Positions 11,796-21,345 of a stretch of 64,000 bases of DNA are shown here, piece by piece. The position numbers were made by a program, and so were the translations under genes. The DNA is from Saccopteryx bilineata. Lineage: Eukaryota > Chordata > Mammalia > Chiroptera > Emballonuridae. The notes below the pieces were generated by a model that worked only from the letters and a program-made list of their open reading frames with translations, did not search any database and was not told where the DNA came from. Within the stretch, counting starts at the first letter, position 1, and the number at the start of each line of letters is the position of its first letter. The stretch covers positions 183,809,520-183,873,519 of the forward strand of contig NC_089491.1 in assembly GCF_036850765.1 (NCBI RefSeq), written 5' to 3'.

Positions 11796-12048
11796 TTTTT
11801 TTTTTTTTAATAATTTTATTTTTTTTAATGGGGTGACATCAATAAATCAGGATGCATATATTCAAAGATAACAAGTCCAGGTTATCTTGTCGTTCAATTA
11901 TGTTGCATACCCATCACCCAAAGTCAGATTGTCCTCTGTCACCTTCTATCTTGTTTTCTTTGTGCCCCTCCCCACCCCCTATCCCTCTCACATTCCCCCC
12001 TCCCCCCCGTAACCACCACACTCTTATCAATGTCTCTTAGTTTCACTA

Positions 12049-15000
12049 TTATGTCCCACCTACGTATGGAATAATACAGTTCCTGTTTTTTTCTGATTTA
12101 CTTATTTCGCTTCGTATCATGTTATCAAGATCCCACCATTTTGCTGTAAATGTTCCGATGTCATCATTTCTTATGGCTGAGTAGTATTCCATAGTGTATA
12201 TGTGCCACATATTCTTTATCCAGTCATTTATTGATGGGCTTTTTGGTTGTTTCCATGTCCTGGCCACTGTGAACAATGCTGCAATAAACATGGGGCTGCA
12301 TGTGTCTTTACGTATCAATGTTTCTGAGTTTTTGGGATATATACCCAGTAGAGGGATTGCTGGGTCATAAGGTAGTTCTATTTGCAGTTTTTTGAGGAAC
12401 CACCATACTTTCTTCCATAATGGTTGTACTACTTTACATTCCCACCAACAGTGTATGAGGGTTCCTTTTTCTCCACAGCCTCTCCAACATTTGCTATTAC
12501 CTGACTTGCTAATAACAGCTAATCGAACAGGTGTGAGGTGGTATCTCATTGCCGTTTTGATTTGCATTTCTCTAATAGCTAAAGAAGATGAGCATCTATT
12601 CATATATCTGTTGGCCATTTGTATTTCTTCCTGGGAGAAGTGTCTATTCATATCCTCTTCCCATTTTTTTCTTGGATTGTTTGTTTGTTTGTTTGTTTGT
12701 TGTTGAATTTTATGAGTTCTTTGTATATTTTGGATATTAGGCCCTTATCTGAGCTGTTGTTTGAAAATATCATTTCCCATTTAGTTGGCTTTCTGTTTAT
12801 TTTGTTATCAGTTTCTCTTGCTGAGCAAAAACTTCTTAGTCTGATGTAGTCCCATTCATTAATTTTTGCCTTCACTTCTCTTGCCATTGGAGTCAAATTC
12901 ATAAAATGCTCTTTAAAACCCAGGTCCATGAGTTGAGTACCTATGTCTTCTTCTATGTACTTAATTGTTTCAGGTCTTATGTTTAGATCTTTGATCCATT
13001 TTGAGTTAATTTTTGTACAGGGGGAGAGACTGTAGTCCAGTTTCATTCTTTTGCATGTGGCTTTCCAGTTTTCCCAGCACCATTTATTGAAGAGGCTTTC
13101 TTTTCTCCATTGTGTGTTGTTGGCCCCTTTATCAAAAATCATTTGACTATATATATGTGGTTTTATTTCTGGACTTTCTATTCTGTTCCATTGGTCTGAG
13201 TGTCTATTTTTCTGCCAATACCATGCTGTTTTGATTGTCGTGGCCCTATAATAGAGTTTGGAGTCAGGTATTGTAATGCCCCCAGCTTCATTCTTTTTCT
13301 TTAGGATTGCTTTGGCTATTCGGGGTTTTTTATAATTCCATATAAATCTTATGATTTTTTGCTCTATTTCTTTAAAAAATGTCATTGGAAGTTTGATGGG
13401 AATTGCATTAAATTTGTATATTGCTTTGGGTAATATAGCCATCTTGATTATATTTATTCTTCCTAGCCAAGAACAAGGTATATTCTTCCATCTCATTATA
13501 TCTTTTTCGATTTCCCTTAACAATGGTTTATAGTTTTCATTATATAAGTCCTTTACATTCTTTGTTATGTTTATTCCTAAGTATTTTATTTTTTTTGTTG
13601 CAATCGTGAAGGGGATTATTCTTTTGAGTTCCTTCTCAGTTGTTTCATTGTTGGCATATAGAAAGGCTATTGACTTCTGTATGTTAATTTTGTATCCTGC
13701 GACCTTACTGTATTGGCTTATTGTTTCTAGTAGTCTTTTTGTGGATTCTTTGGGGTTTTCGATGTATAGGATCATATCATCTGCAAAAAGTGATACCTTT
13801 ACTTCTTCTTTTCCGATATGGATGCCTTTTATTTCTTTGTCTTGTCTGATTGCTCTGGCTAGAACCTCTAGTACCACATTAAATAAGAGTGGAGAGAGTG
13901 GATAACCCTGTCTTGTTCCTGATTTAAGGGGGAAAGCCTTCAGTTTAGTGCCATTTAATATGATGTTAGCTGATGGTTTATCATATATGGCCTTTATCAT
14001 GTTGAGATATTTTCCTTCTATACCCATTTTGTTGAGAGTCTTAAACATAAAATTGTGTTGTATTTTATCGAAAGCCTTTTCTGCATCTATTGATAAGATC
14101 ATGTGGTTTTTGTTCTTTGTTTTGTTGATATGGTGTATTACGTTAACCGTTTTACGTATGTTGAACCATCCTTGAGATTCTGGGATGAATCCCACTTGAT
14201 CATGATGTATTATTTCTTTAATATGTTGTTGTATTTGATTTGCTAGTATTTTGTTTAGTATTTTAGCATCTGTATTCATTAGAGATATTGGTCTGTAGTT
14301 TTCTTTTTTTGTGCCATCCTTGCCTGGTTTTGGTATGAGGGTTATGTTGGCCTCATAAAATGTGTTTGGAAGTATTGCTTCTTCTTCAATTTTTTGGAAG
14401 ACTTTGAGTAGAATAGGAACCAAGTCTTCTTTGAATGTGTGATAAAATTCGCTGGTATAGCCGTCAGGGCCTGGACTTTTATTTTTGGGGAGGTTTTTAA
14501 TGTTTTTTTCTATTTCTTCTCTACTGATAGGTCTGTTTAGGCTTTCTGCTTCTTCTTGACTCAGTCTAGGAAGGTTGTATTGTTCTAGGAATTTATCCAT
14601 TTCTTCTAGGTTGTTGAATTTAGTGGCATAAAGTTTTTCATAGTATTCTACAATAATTCTTTGTATATCTACGGTGTCCGTGGTGATTTCTCCTCTTTGA
14701 TTTTGGATTTTGTTTATATGAGTTCTTTCTCTTTTTTCCTTGGTAAGTCTTGCCAAGGGTTTGTCAATTTTGTTGATCTTTTCAAAGAACCAGCTCCTTG
14801 TCCTATTAATTTTTTCTATAGTTTTTCTGTTCTCTAATTCATTTATTTCTGCTCTGATTTTTATTATCTCCTTTCTTCGGCTGGTTTTGGGTTGTCTTTG
14901 TTCTTCTTTTTCTAGTTCCCTAAGGTGTGAAGTTAAGTGGTTCACTTGGGCTCTCTCTTGTTTGTTCATATATGCCTGAAGTGATATGAACTTCCCTCTT

Positions 15001-15884
15001 ATCACTGCTTTTGCTGCATCCCATAGATTCTGATATGTTGTATTGTCATTTTCATTAGTCTGTATATATCTTTTGATCTCTGCACTTATTTCTTCTTTGA
15101 CCCATTCATTTTTTAAAAGTATGTTGTTTAGTTTCCACATTTTTGTGGGATTTTTTTTCTCTTTTTTGCAGTTGAATTCTAGTTTCAAGGCTTTATGATC
15201 AGAAAATATGCTTGGTACAACTTCAATTTTTCTGAATTTGCTGATGTTGTTTTTGTGGCCCAACATATGGTCAATTCTTGAGAATGATCCATGTATACTG
15301 GAGAAAAATGTATACTCAGTCACTTTGGGATGAAATGTCCTGTAGATGTCTATCATATCCAGGTGCTCTAGTGTTTTGTTTAAGGCCACTATATCTTTGT
15401 TGATTCTCTGTTTGGATGACCGATCTAGAGCCGTCAGCAGTGTGTTGAGGTCTCCAAGTATGATTGTATTTTTGTCAGTTTTTGTTTTAAGATCGATAAG
15501 TAACTGTCTTATATATTTTGGTGCTCCTTGGTTTGGTGCATATATATTAAGAATTGTTATGTCTTCTTGATTCAGTGTCCCCTTAGCCATTATGAAATGG
15601 CCATTTTTGTCTCTGAGTACTTTTCCTGTCTTGTAGTCAGCATTATCCAATATGAGTATTGCTACACCTGCTTTTTTTTGGATGTTATTTGCTTGGAGTA
15701 TTGTTTTCCAGCCTTTCACTATGAATTTGTTTTTATCCTTGTTACTTAGATGAGTTTCCTGTAGGCAGCATACAGTTGGATTTTCTTTTTTAATCCATTC
15801 TGCTACTCTGTGCCTTTTTATTGGTGAGTTTAATCCGTTTACATTTAGTGTAATTATTGACACTTGTGAGTTCCCTATTGCCAT
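12049..15884 (-). pseudogene. LINE-1 ORF2 (endonuclease/reverse transcriptase) of L1-A, single frameshift
   Basis: Two overlapping frames, 15884-12648 (1078 aa) and 12651-12049 (200 aa), together cover an ORF2 of about the usual 1275 residues. The N terminus is an APE-type endonuclease: [30 protein letters not shown] and [11 protein letters not shown] are visible. The reverse transcriptase carries the active-site motif FADDMILY. The cysteine-rich end contains [20 protein letters not shown]. The break lies at a (TTTG)5 run around 12679-12700; L1-B has three units there, so the extra 8 bp shift the frame. A second oddity is RQGYPLSP where L1-B has RQGCPLSP. As it stands it cannot give a full-length ORF2p. 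Confidence 0.92.
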
Positions 15885-16210
15885 TTTATATCTTGCTTTC
15901 TGTTAGTTTTGTGTCTTGTTTGATCCTTCTCTTTCGTTTTTCTATCTTTTGTTTTTATTTGGTTGTATTCCATACATCTTTCCTCTGTTGCTATCTTTTT
16001 TATCTCACGTGCTTCTGTGGTGGTTTTTTCAATGGTGGTTACCTTTGAGTAATGAAAAGGGTCCCTACCCTGTTCATTGTAACGAACTATTTTGTGAGTA
16101 CTTTTGCACTCCATCGTCCTTTGCTACTGTTAATCTCCATCTTCTCCCCCTCTTTCTTTTTGTTGTTGTCACAGTTTAAATTTGGTTTTATTGTGTTCTT
16201 CTTGGAGCTT

Positions 16211-17206
16211 TTACTTGTGGCTCTGTTTTTTTTTGTTCTTTGTATCTGATTGGAGAACCCCCTTTAGTAATTCCTGGAGTGGGGGTTTTCTGATGATAAA
16301 TTCCCTCATCTTTTCTGTATCTGTGAATGTTTTTATTTCTCCTTCATATTTGAAGGATAGCTTTGATGGGTATAGTATTCGTGGCTGAAAGTTCCTCTCT
16401 TTCAGGACTTTAAATATTGGGGTCCACTCTCTTCTAGCTTGTAGAGTTTCTGCTGAGAAATCTGATGATAATCTAATGGGCCTTCCTTTATATGTTGTAT
16501 TCTTCTTTTCCCTGGCTGCCTTGAGAATTTTTTCTTTGCTGTTGGTTTGTGTCAATTTCATTATGATATGCCTTGGAGTAGGTTTGTTGGGGTTAAGAAA
16601 ACTTGGAGTTCTGTTTGCTTCTTGAACTTGAGGCTTTAGTTCTTTCCACAGGCTTGGGAAGTTCTCATCTATTATTTGTTTGAGTATGTTCTCCATTCCA
16701 TTTTCTCTCTCTTCTCCCTCTGATATACCTATTATTCTTATGTTATTCTTTTTGATGGAGTCAGATAATTCTTGTAGGGCTATCTCATTTTTTTTAATTT
16801 TTGAGTCTCTTTCTTCTTCTCTCTCTTGTGCCTCAAGTTGTTTGTCTTCTATTTCACTAATCCTCTCTTCTATCTGACCTGTTCTATTAGCTAAGCTTGT
16901 TACTTCGTTTTTCAGCTCATGAATTGAGTTTTTCATCTCTGTTTGATTTGTTTTTATAGTTTCAATTTCCTTGGACATATATTCTTTGTGTTCATTGAGT
17001 TGTTTTCTGAGCTCCCTAAATTGCCTTTCTGTGTTTTCTTGTATATCTCGGAGGATTTTTAGGATTTCTATCTTGAATTCTCTGTCATTTAGCTCCAAGG
17101 TTTCCAATATATTAAATTTTTTCTGCATAGATTTTTCCTCATCTATCTGTGTTACCTCTCTTTCTTTTGTATCCATGATATTCGATTTTCTCTTCCTTAA
17201 TGGCAT
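16211..17206 (-). CDS. LINE-1 ORF1 protein of L1-A, intact reading frame
   Basis: A 331-residue open frame starting MPLRKRKSNIMDTKEREVTQ. L1 ORF1p is the RNA-binding, trimerising chaperone of the L1 ribonucleoprotein. A long heptad-rich charged segment (about residues 45-150) fits the coiled coil. NNIRIIGISEGEE (about 153-165) opens the RRM-like domain, and YKGRPIRLSSDFSAETLQAR begins the C-terminal nucleic-acid-binding domain. The length is close to the 338 residues of human ORF1p. The start codon follows CCACCCTCAG, which is identical upstream of the ORF1 of L1-B. No stop or frameshift is visible. Whether it is expressed cannot be judged. Confidence 0.92.
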   Translation of the reverse strand: MPLRKRKSNIMDTKEREVTQIDEEKSMQKKFNILETLELNDREFKIEILKILRDIQENTERQFRELRKQLNEHKEYMSKEIETIKTNQTEMKNSIHELKNEVTSLANRTGQIEERISEIEDKQLEAQEREEERDSKIKKNEIALQELSDSIKKNNIRIIGISEGEERENGMENILKQIIDENFPSLWKELKPQVQEANRTPSFLNPNKPTPRHIIMKLTQTNSKEKILKAAREKKNTTYKGRPIRLSSDFSAETLQARREWTPIFKVLKERNFQPRILYPSKLSFKYEGEIKTFTDTEKMREFIIRKPPLQELLKGVLQSDTKNKKKQSHK

Positions 17207-18612
17207 CTGAGGGTGGTTTTTTTGATAGTATTAATGAGATTTAATAAAGAATAAAAAGTTAAAATAAATAAAAAAATAAAAAATTGAAAAGAGTTGTTTT
17301 TTTTTAAAAAAATTAATAATGAAATAAAGAAAAATACAATAAAATAAAAATTTTTTTTAAAAAAGGAAATTATTCCCCCCCTCCTTTTTTCCTCTCCTCT
17401 TCTCTCCCCTCTTTCTTGAGAAAATCTTGTGGTGGACTGTGAATTATAACAAACAATGCCTGTGATGGAGGGCCTGAATTGGGGAAAAGTAATAAAGGGG
17501 CAAAAAAAAAAAAAAAAGAAAAAAAAAAAAAGAGCGTATGGACCCACAAAAAGCAAATAAGAAAAAAATTTGGGTCAAGAATAAAATGATTTGCTTTTAG
17601 GTGTTGGTTGTCTAAGAGTTATGATGAGAGGAATAAGAGGAAAATGGAAAAATGGGGGGACAAATTAAAAAATTACTATTGTATTTAGTGGAACAAGAAC
17701 TAGATAATATGGAGAGCCAGGGATGGGAGCACTGCTAGTGAGTTAAAAAGGTGAAGTAAAAATGCCACAAACATAAGTTTGAGTCCCAGATAAGATAATT
17801 TGTTTGTTATTGAGGTTTGAATGAGAGGAGATGTAAAGGAGAAAGGAAGAAACTAATATAGAGGGAGAAAAGAAAGAGAGAGAGAGAAAAAAAGAGGGAA
17901 CCACTAAAAGAAGAAAAAAGAAAGGAGAGAGAGAGAGTGAGTTAAGGGTTTTGGAGTGCAACCCTCATAGAGAGAAAGGAAGAGAAGAGAAAAGATAATG
18001 GGAAATGTAACACTTATGGGTAGTGTAGTTCAAGGAGAGGAGAGAGTAAGACCGGCAGAGAGTTAATCGGCCAAATTGGAGGAGGAAAAAAAATATCAAG
18101 AATGAAGATAAGAGAAACAAACAAACAAATATAATAAAATGGGATAGGTTATAAAGTCTGCAGATTATTCTTGATTTTGAGAGGTTATCTTCTTGCTTTT
18201 TCTTTTCTCTCCGTCTTCCTGGTCGGTGACTCTGTACCCCGGGTTCTGCCCCTTTGGCACGCTCAGGTAGAGGTTTGCAGTTGTTAAGTCTCTATGGCAA
18301 TGTCATGTATTGTGCTTTAGTCTCGTTGGCAGTCGAAGCTCATTAGCATTTATAGGCTCCGACAGTGAGAGAGTTCGTGTTCCTGGAGCCTTTCTCCTAG
18401 TCTTTCCTTCCTCAATTAGTAGCCTGATAATCCAGCTATGGGGTTGCTGCTGCCTCTGCCTGGATAGTAAGAGGCTCAAAGAGCTGGCAACTCCCCACTC
18501 TATTTCCACTCAGCACAGGGCTCTGGGTAAGGCTCAGTCAGTCAGAGTTGCTAGCATAATCAGGCGGGCTTTCCGCCCACTCAAAGACCTCTGGCTCTGC
18601 CACTCTGTCCGG

Positions 18613-18851
18613 TAACACAAGCGGGTGCCCACTTCCGGGGCGCTTGGAGGAAACTCTCACTCACTGTCTGCGACCAGGATATCCGGCCAGCAGTCTCACG
18701 CTCTGAGTGAAACCCCCAACCGCAGGGAAAAGTTGCAGCGTTGGAATTGAGTCTCGCTCCATCCCCGTGCGCGGCTTTTGCAAGGCGCTGGGGCGGCCCG
18801 AGATTCCACTTTGGCCCACACAAAGGCCCCTGACTCTGCCCCTCTGTGTGA
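18613..18851 (-). repeat. 5'-UTR monomer 1 of L1-A (about 239 bp)
   Basis: A tandem unit defined on the plus strand from TAACACAAGCGGGTGCCCAC to the next TAACACGGGC. Shared blocks with the next unit include CTCTGAGTGAAAC, GTTGGAATT, AGGCGCTGGGGC versus AGGGCGCTGGGGC, and GACTCTGCCCCTCTG versus GACCCTGCCTCTCCG. A partial unit lies immediately below it (about 18560-18612, ending in CTGGCTCTGCCACTCTGTCC). Confidence 0.75.
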
Positions 18852-19094
18852 TAACACGGGCGCGCACTGCCGAGGCACTCGGAGGAATCGCTCACTCCTT
18901 ATCTGCGCGCGCAAACCAGGATATGAGGTCGGCCACGTTTCCCTCTGAGTGAAACACCCTCCAGCATGGAAAATCTCCACCGTTGGAATTAGTTCTCATT
19001 CCCTCCCGTGCGTGGCTTTCCCAGGGCGCTGGGGCTGCCCAGAGACTCTGCCCTCGGCCCACAGAAAGGCCTCTGACCCTGCCTCTCCGTGGGG
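18852..19094 (-). repeat. 5'-UTR monomer 2 of L1-A (about 243 bp)
   Basis: The second tandem unit, aligned to monomer 1 along its length with scattered substitutions. A third partial unit starts at 19095 (CAACACGGGCACCCACTC) and continues to about 19165, where similarity stops near AAAATGGCCGCTCCGC. The periods from TAACAC or CAACAC anchors are 239 and 243 bp. Confidence 0.75.
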
Positions 19095-19616
19095 CAACAC
19101 GGGCACCCACTCTCGGGGCCTAGGAAGAAATTCTCGCCCACTAACTGCGCACCGACCAGGAGACCGGGTAAAATGGCCGCTCCGCTTTTCTTTCTTTGTT
19201 TGGGTTTGGCGCGAGTGTTAGCTTGTATTGCCCGGGTTGCCACAGGATCAGATTTTCCTCGGCTTGGATCTCCGTGCCACAGCCTGGTTCAGCCGTTTGT
19301 GTCGCGGCCTGGATCTATTCACCCCCTTTGCCCGCCTCAGTTTCTATATTCACAGTTACCAGAGAAAGCCGCCCTGTTTAGGTTAGTGAGGAAGGCAGAG
19401 CATTTCTTACTCCCTATTTCCTTCGGGGTTTGGTTATATATTTAGCCAATTTTTCACTCAATCATACCTTTGGGTGTATTGCGAAGCATCTGGAAGCTCC
19501 AAGTATAGGTTTTTCTGTTTCTGGTTGAAGATCTTGTTGAGTTTTGGGGGAGATTTATCGGTATCGCTTCCTACCCCGCCATTACTCTGACGTCATCTCT
19601 CTACCTTTCAAAATCT

Positions 19617-20460
19617 CTTTATTGATACTTTTACTACACATGAAAATTCTAAAAATTGAGTTCTTAGCCAACCAAAGATATAATTCCACTGTCTTTTGGC
19701 TCCTTTTTTATTTTTTTTAAGTCAGAGCTGCCAGTCTAAATGCTATTCCCATTTATCTGTTTTGTCTTTCTAGCTGCTTTTAGTTACCTTTTTTGTTTGT
19801 TTAAAGTTTTTCAGTTTCATTATAAAATATCTATTAGGCTTTTCCTTTTCGTCCCTTCTGCTTGAGATATTTTGGGCTTTCTGGATTTTAATATTAGTAT
19901 CATTCAACCATTCTAGAACTTTTCTTTCCTTCCCATCTGATATAGTATTTCCTTTTGGAATTCTATTGACAATACCTTAGGTTAGCCTCCTACTCTCTTA
20001 ATCTCATTCCTCATTTTTCCTTCTCTTTGTCTCATATTCTAGATTATTCAGCTCTATTTTCCAGTTCACTAGGGTTCTCTTCCACTGTCTCTTCTGTCTT
20101 TTGTCCAGCGAATTTGACATTATTTTTATAGTCTTCATCTCCAGAAGTTCCATTTCCTTATTTTTAAAATCTCTGCAAATATTTTATAGTCTTATCCTTG
20201 TTTATATTTTCAATGCTTTTAAAAACATTTCTGAAACATGTTAAAATATTTACTTATATTTTTGAATGATAAATCCAATAATGAAGTAGGGCCCGCTCTG
20301 CTGTTATGTAGGCTGGTCTTTACTCACAGTGTTATAAGTGAAAACAGGTTCTCCAGAGGGGATTTCTGTTTCTATCTGACAGTCACCTAGGGTTGTTTAG
20401 GATAAATTTCCAATATGCTATAAAGGAATATCAACTGTAATTTTTTTCTTTATCAATGTT
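19617..20460 (-). mobile_element. Ancient L1 (L1M/HAL1-like) remnant, 5' portion
   Basis: This continues the remnant interrupted by L1-A. Phrases such as CTGTCTTTTGGCTCC, GCTTGAGATATTTTGGGC and TTCCTTTTGGAATTCTATTG resemble reversed ORF1/5' L1M sequence. No open frame remains. Confidence 0.45.
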
Positions 20461-20575
20461 TCTCTCAAAAGAAACAATTTCCCGTAGATGAAAATATATG
20501 CTGGGAGCATTTGCTATCAGTCTTATCAGGAGGATCACAAGTTATTCCCACTTTGGAGGATATTAACTAAGACAC

Positions 20576-20670
20576 TGAAATGCTTACAAATCAAATTTTT
20601 TACCACTTGCACCTAGGTTCAATTTAGGGAGGATCTTTAGTGGTAAAAAATTTGATTTGTAAGCATTTCA
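20576..20670. repeat. Perfect 32-bp inverted repeat (hairpin)
   Basis: Arm 1 (20576-20607) begins TGAAATGCTTACAAATC. Arm 2 (20639-20670) is its exact reverse complement, ending GATTTGTAAGCATTTCA. The loop is 31 bp (20608-20638). The flanking bases are not complementary, and no TA or 8-bp TSD flanks it. It lies 0.5 kb downstream of the PPM1H exon donor, so the pre-mRNA would contain a 32-bp perfect stem. Confidence 0.95.
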
Positions 20671-20718
20671 TGTACATGCCTCTAATGGAAACTACAGTCC
20701 CTTCTATAGTTTGGTTAC

Positions 20719-21055
20719 TTTTTTTTTTTCAGAGACAGAGAGAGAGTCAGAGAGAGGGATAGACAGGGACAGACAGATAGGAACAAAGAGATGAGAAGCA
20801 TCAATCATTAGTTTTTCGTTGCACGTTGTGACACCTTAGTTGTTCATTGATTGCCCTCTCATATGTGCCTTGACCGTGGGTCTTCAGCAGACTGAGTAAC
20901 CCTTGCTCGAGCCAGCAACCTTGGGCTCAAGCTGGTGAGCTTTGCTCAAACCAGATGAGCCCGCGCTCAAGCTGGCAACCTCAGGGTCTCAAACCTGGGT
21001 CCTCCGCGTCCCAGTCCAAAGCTCTATCCACTGCACTACCACCTGGTCAGGCTAG
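20719..21055 (-). mobile_element. VES-type SINE (class B)
   Basis: Reversed: T run, GA-rich tail, CTCATATGTGCCTTGACCGT, and a head ending CCACTGCACTACCACCTGG. Perfect TSD AGTTTGGTTAC at 20708-20718 and 21056-21066. It lies 138 bp from the PPM1H exon at 21194. Confidence 0.95.
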
Positions 21056-21193
21056 AGTTTGGTTACTAAACCATGCCTTTTAGCTCTACTATAAATCATG
21101 AATGTTGCAAATGCATAATTATGATCATTTCAGTCACATTAGAAATGTGACACTGCTCAAGAAATAACCCTATAATCAAAGACATGCACAAAC

Positions 21194-21345
21194 CTGTGAG
21201 GGTCATCTGGATCACAGTTAGGAAGAAACTGAGTGATTGCTTCTGCCACTTCTTCATTTGATAAAACATCCCAGAGTCCATCAGTTGCCAGGATCAGCAC
21301 ATCATCCACCTCATGCTCGTATTTGGAAAGATCGTAGACTCTTAC
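21194..21345 (-). CDS. PPM1H: PPM1H-like PP2C phosphatase, internal exon with the DGLWD motif
   Basis: A 152-bp exon of 50 codons plus two bases. It encodes VRVYDLSKYEHEVDDVLILA, then TDGLWDVLSNEEVAEAITQF, ending DPDDPH plus AG of a split arginine codon. The DG of ATDGLWD is the conserved PP2C metal-binding aspartate motif. The acceptor is CCATTCGTTTCAG and the donor is CACAG|GTTTGT, a weaker match than GTAAGT. The exon's own first bases are GTAAGAG, so the acceptor is followed at once by a donor-like sequence (see findings). The terminal exon, expected to begin by completing the arginine, was not found between 1 and 21193 and probably lies outside the window. A 710-bp pyrimidine tract in the transcript ends about 1.06 kb before this exon. 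Confidence 0.93.

Larger units (their letters stand above)
11500..19607 (-). mobile_element. L1-A: nearly full-length young LINE-1
   Basis: The element reads 5' to 3' from about 19607 down to about 11500: a 2.4-kb 5' UTR (19607-17207), ORF1 (17206-16211), a 326-bp spacer, ORF2 (15884-12049, one frameshift), a 3' UTR and poly(A). The 9-mer TCAAAATCT flanks it at 11491-11499 and 19608-19616, a plausible short TSD. If right, three successive L1 3' tails (11506-11635, 11636-11795, 11796 onward) lie inside one insertion unit; otherwise L1-A proper ends at 11796. Rejoining the flanks gives continuous ancient L1-like sequence, supporting insertion into an older L1. It has the same sense as PPM1H. 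An open ORF1 and a single ORF2 break indicate youth. Confidence 0.85.
17207..19607 (-). promoter_or_regulatory. 5' UTR and internal promoter region of L1-A
   Basis: A 2.4-kb leader between the L1-A 5' end and ORF1. The first bases on the minus strand contain TGACGTCA (a CRE/ATF palindrome, about 19589-19596) followed closely by AATGGCGGGG, which resembles a YY1 core. Next comes a GC- and CpG-rich block (about 18560-19190) with tandem monomers near 240 bp, then an A/T-rich stretch (17207-18180) running into ORF1. L1 5' UTRs carry an internal RNA polymerase II promoter; the factor assignments are motif readings only. The CpG-rich block is not a host-gene CpG island, since it lies inside the L1. 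Confidence 0.75.

Noticed and set aside
12392..16388. Plus-strand hydrophobic open frames opposite the L1 ORFs
   Set aside because: They are antisense shadows of L1 ORF1/ORF2; the same frames recur opposite L1-B.
18560..19200. CpG island marking a host promoter
   Set aside because: The CpG-rich block lies inside the L1-A 5' UTR and is made of its tandem monomers.
20576..20670. Hairpin as a bacterial terminator or as a MADE1/mir-548-type element
   Set aside because: The DNA is vertebrate; the arms do not match the MADE1 sequence and TA flanks are absent.
1..21193. Terminal coding exon of PPM1H
   Set aside because: I looked for a minus-strand exon completing the split arginine and ending the PP2C domain and saw none; it probably lies outside the window.
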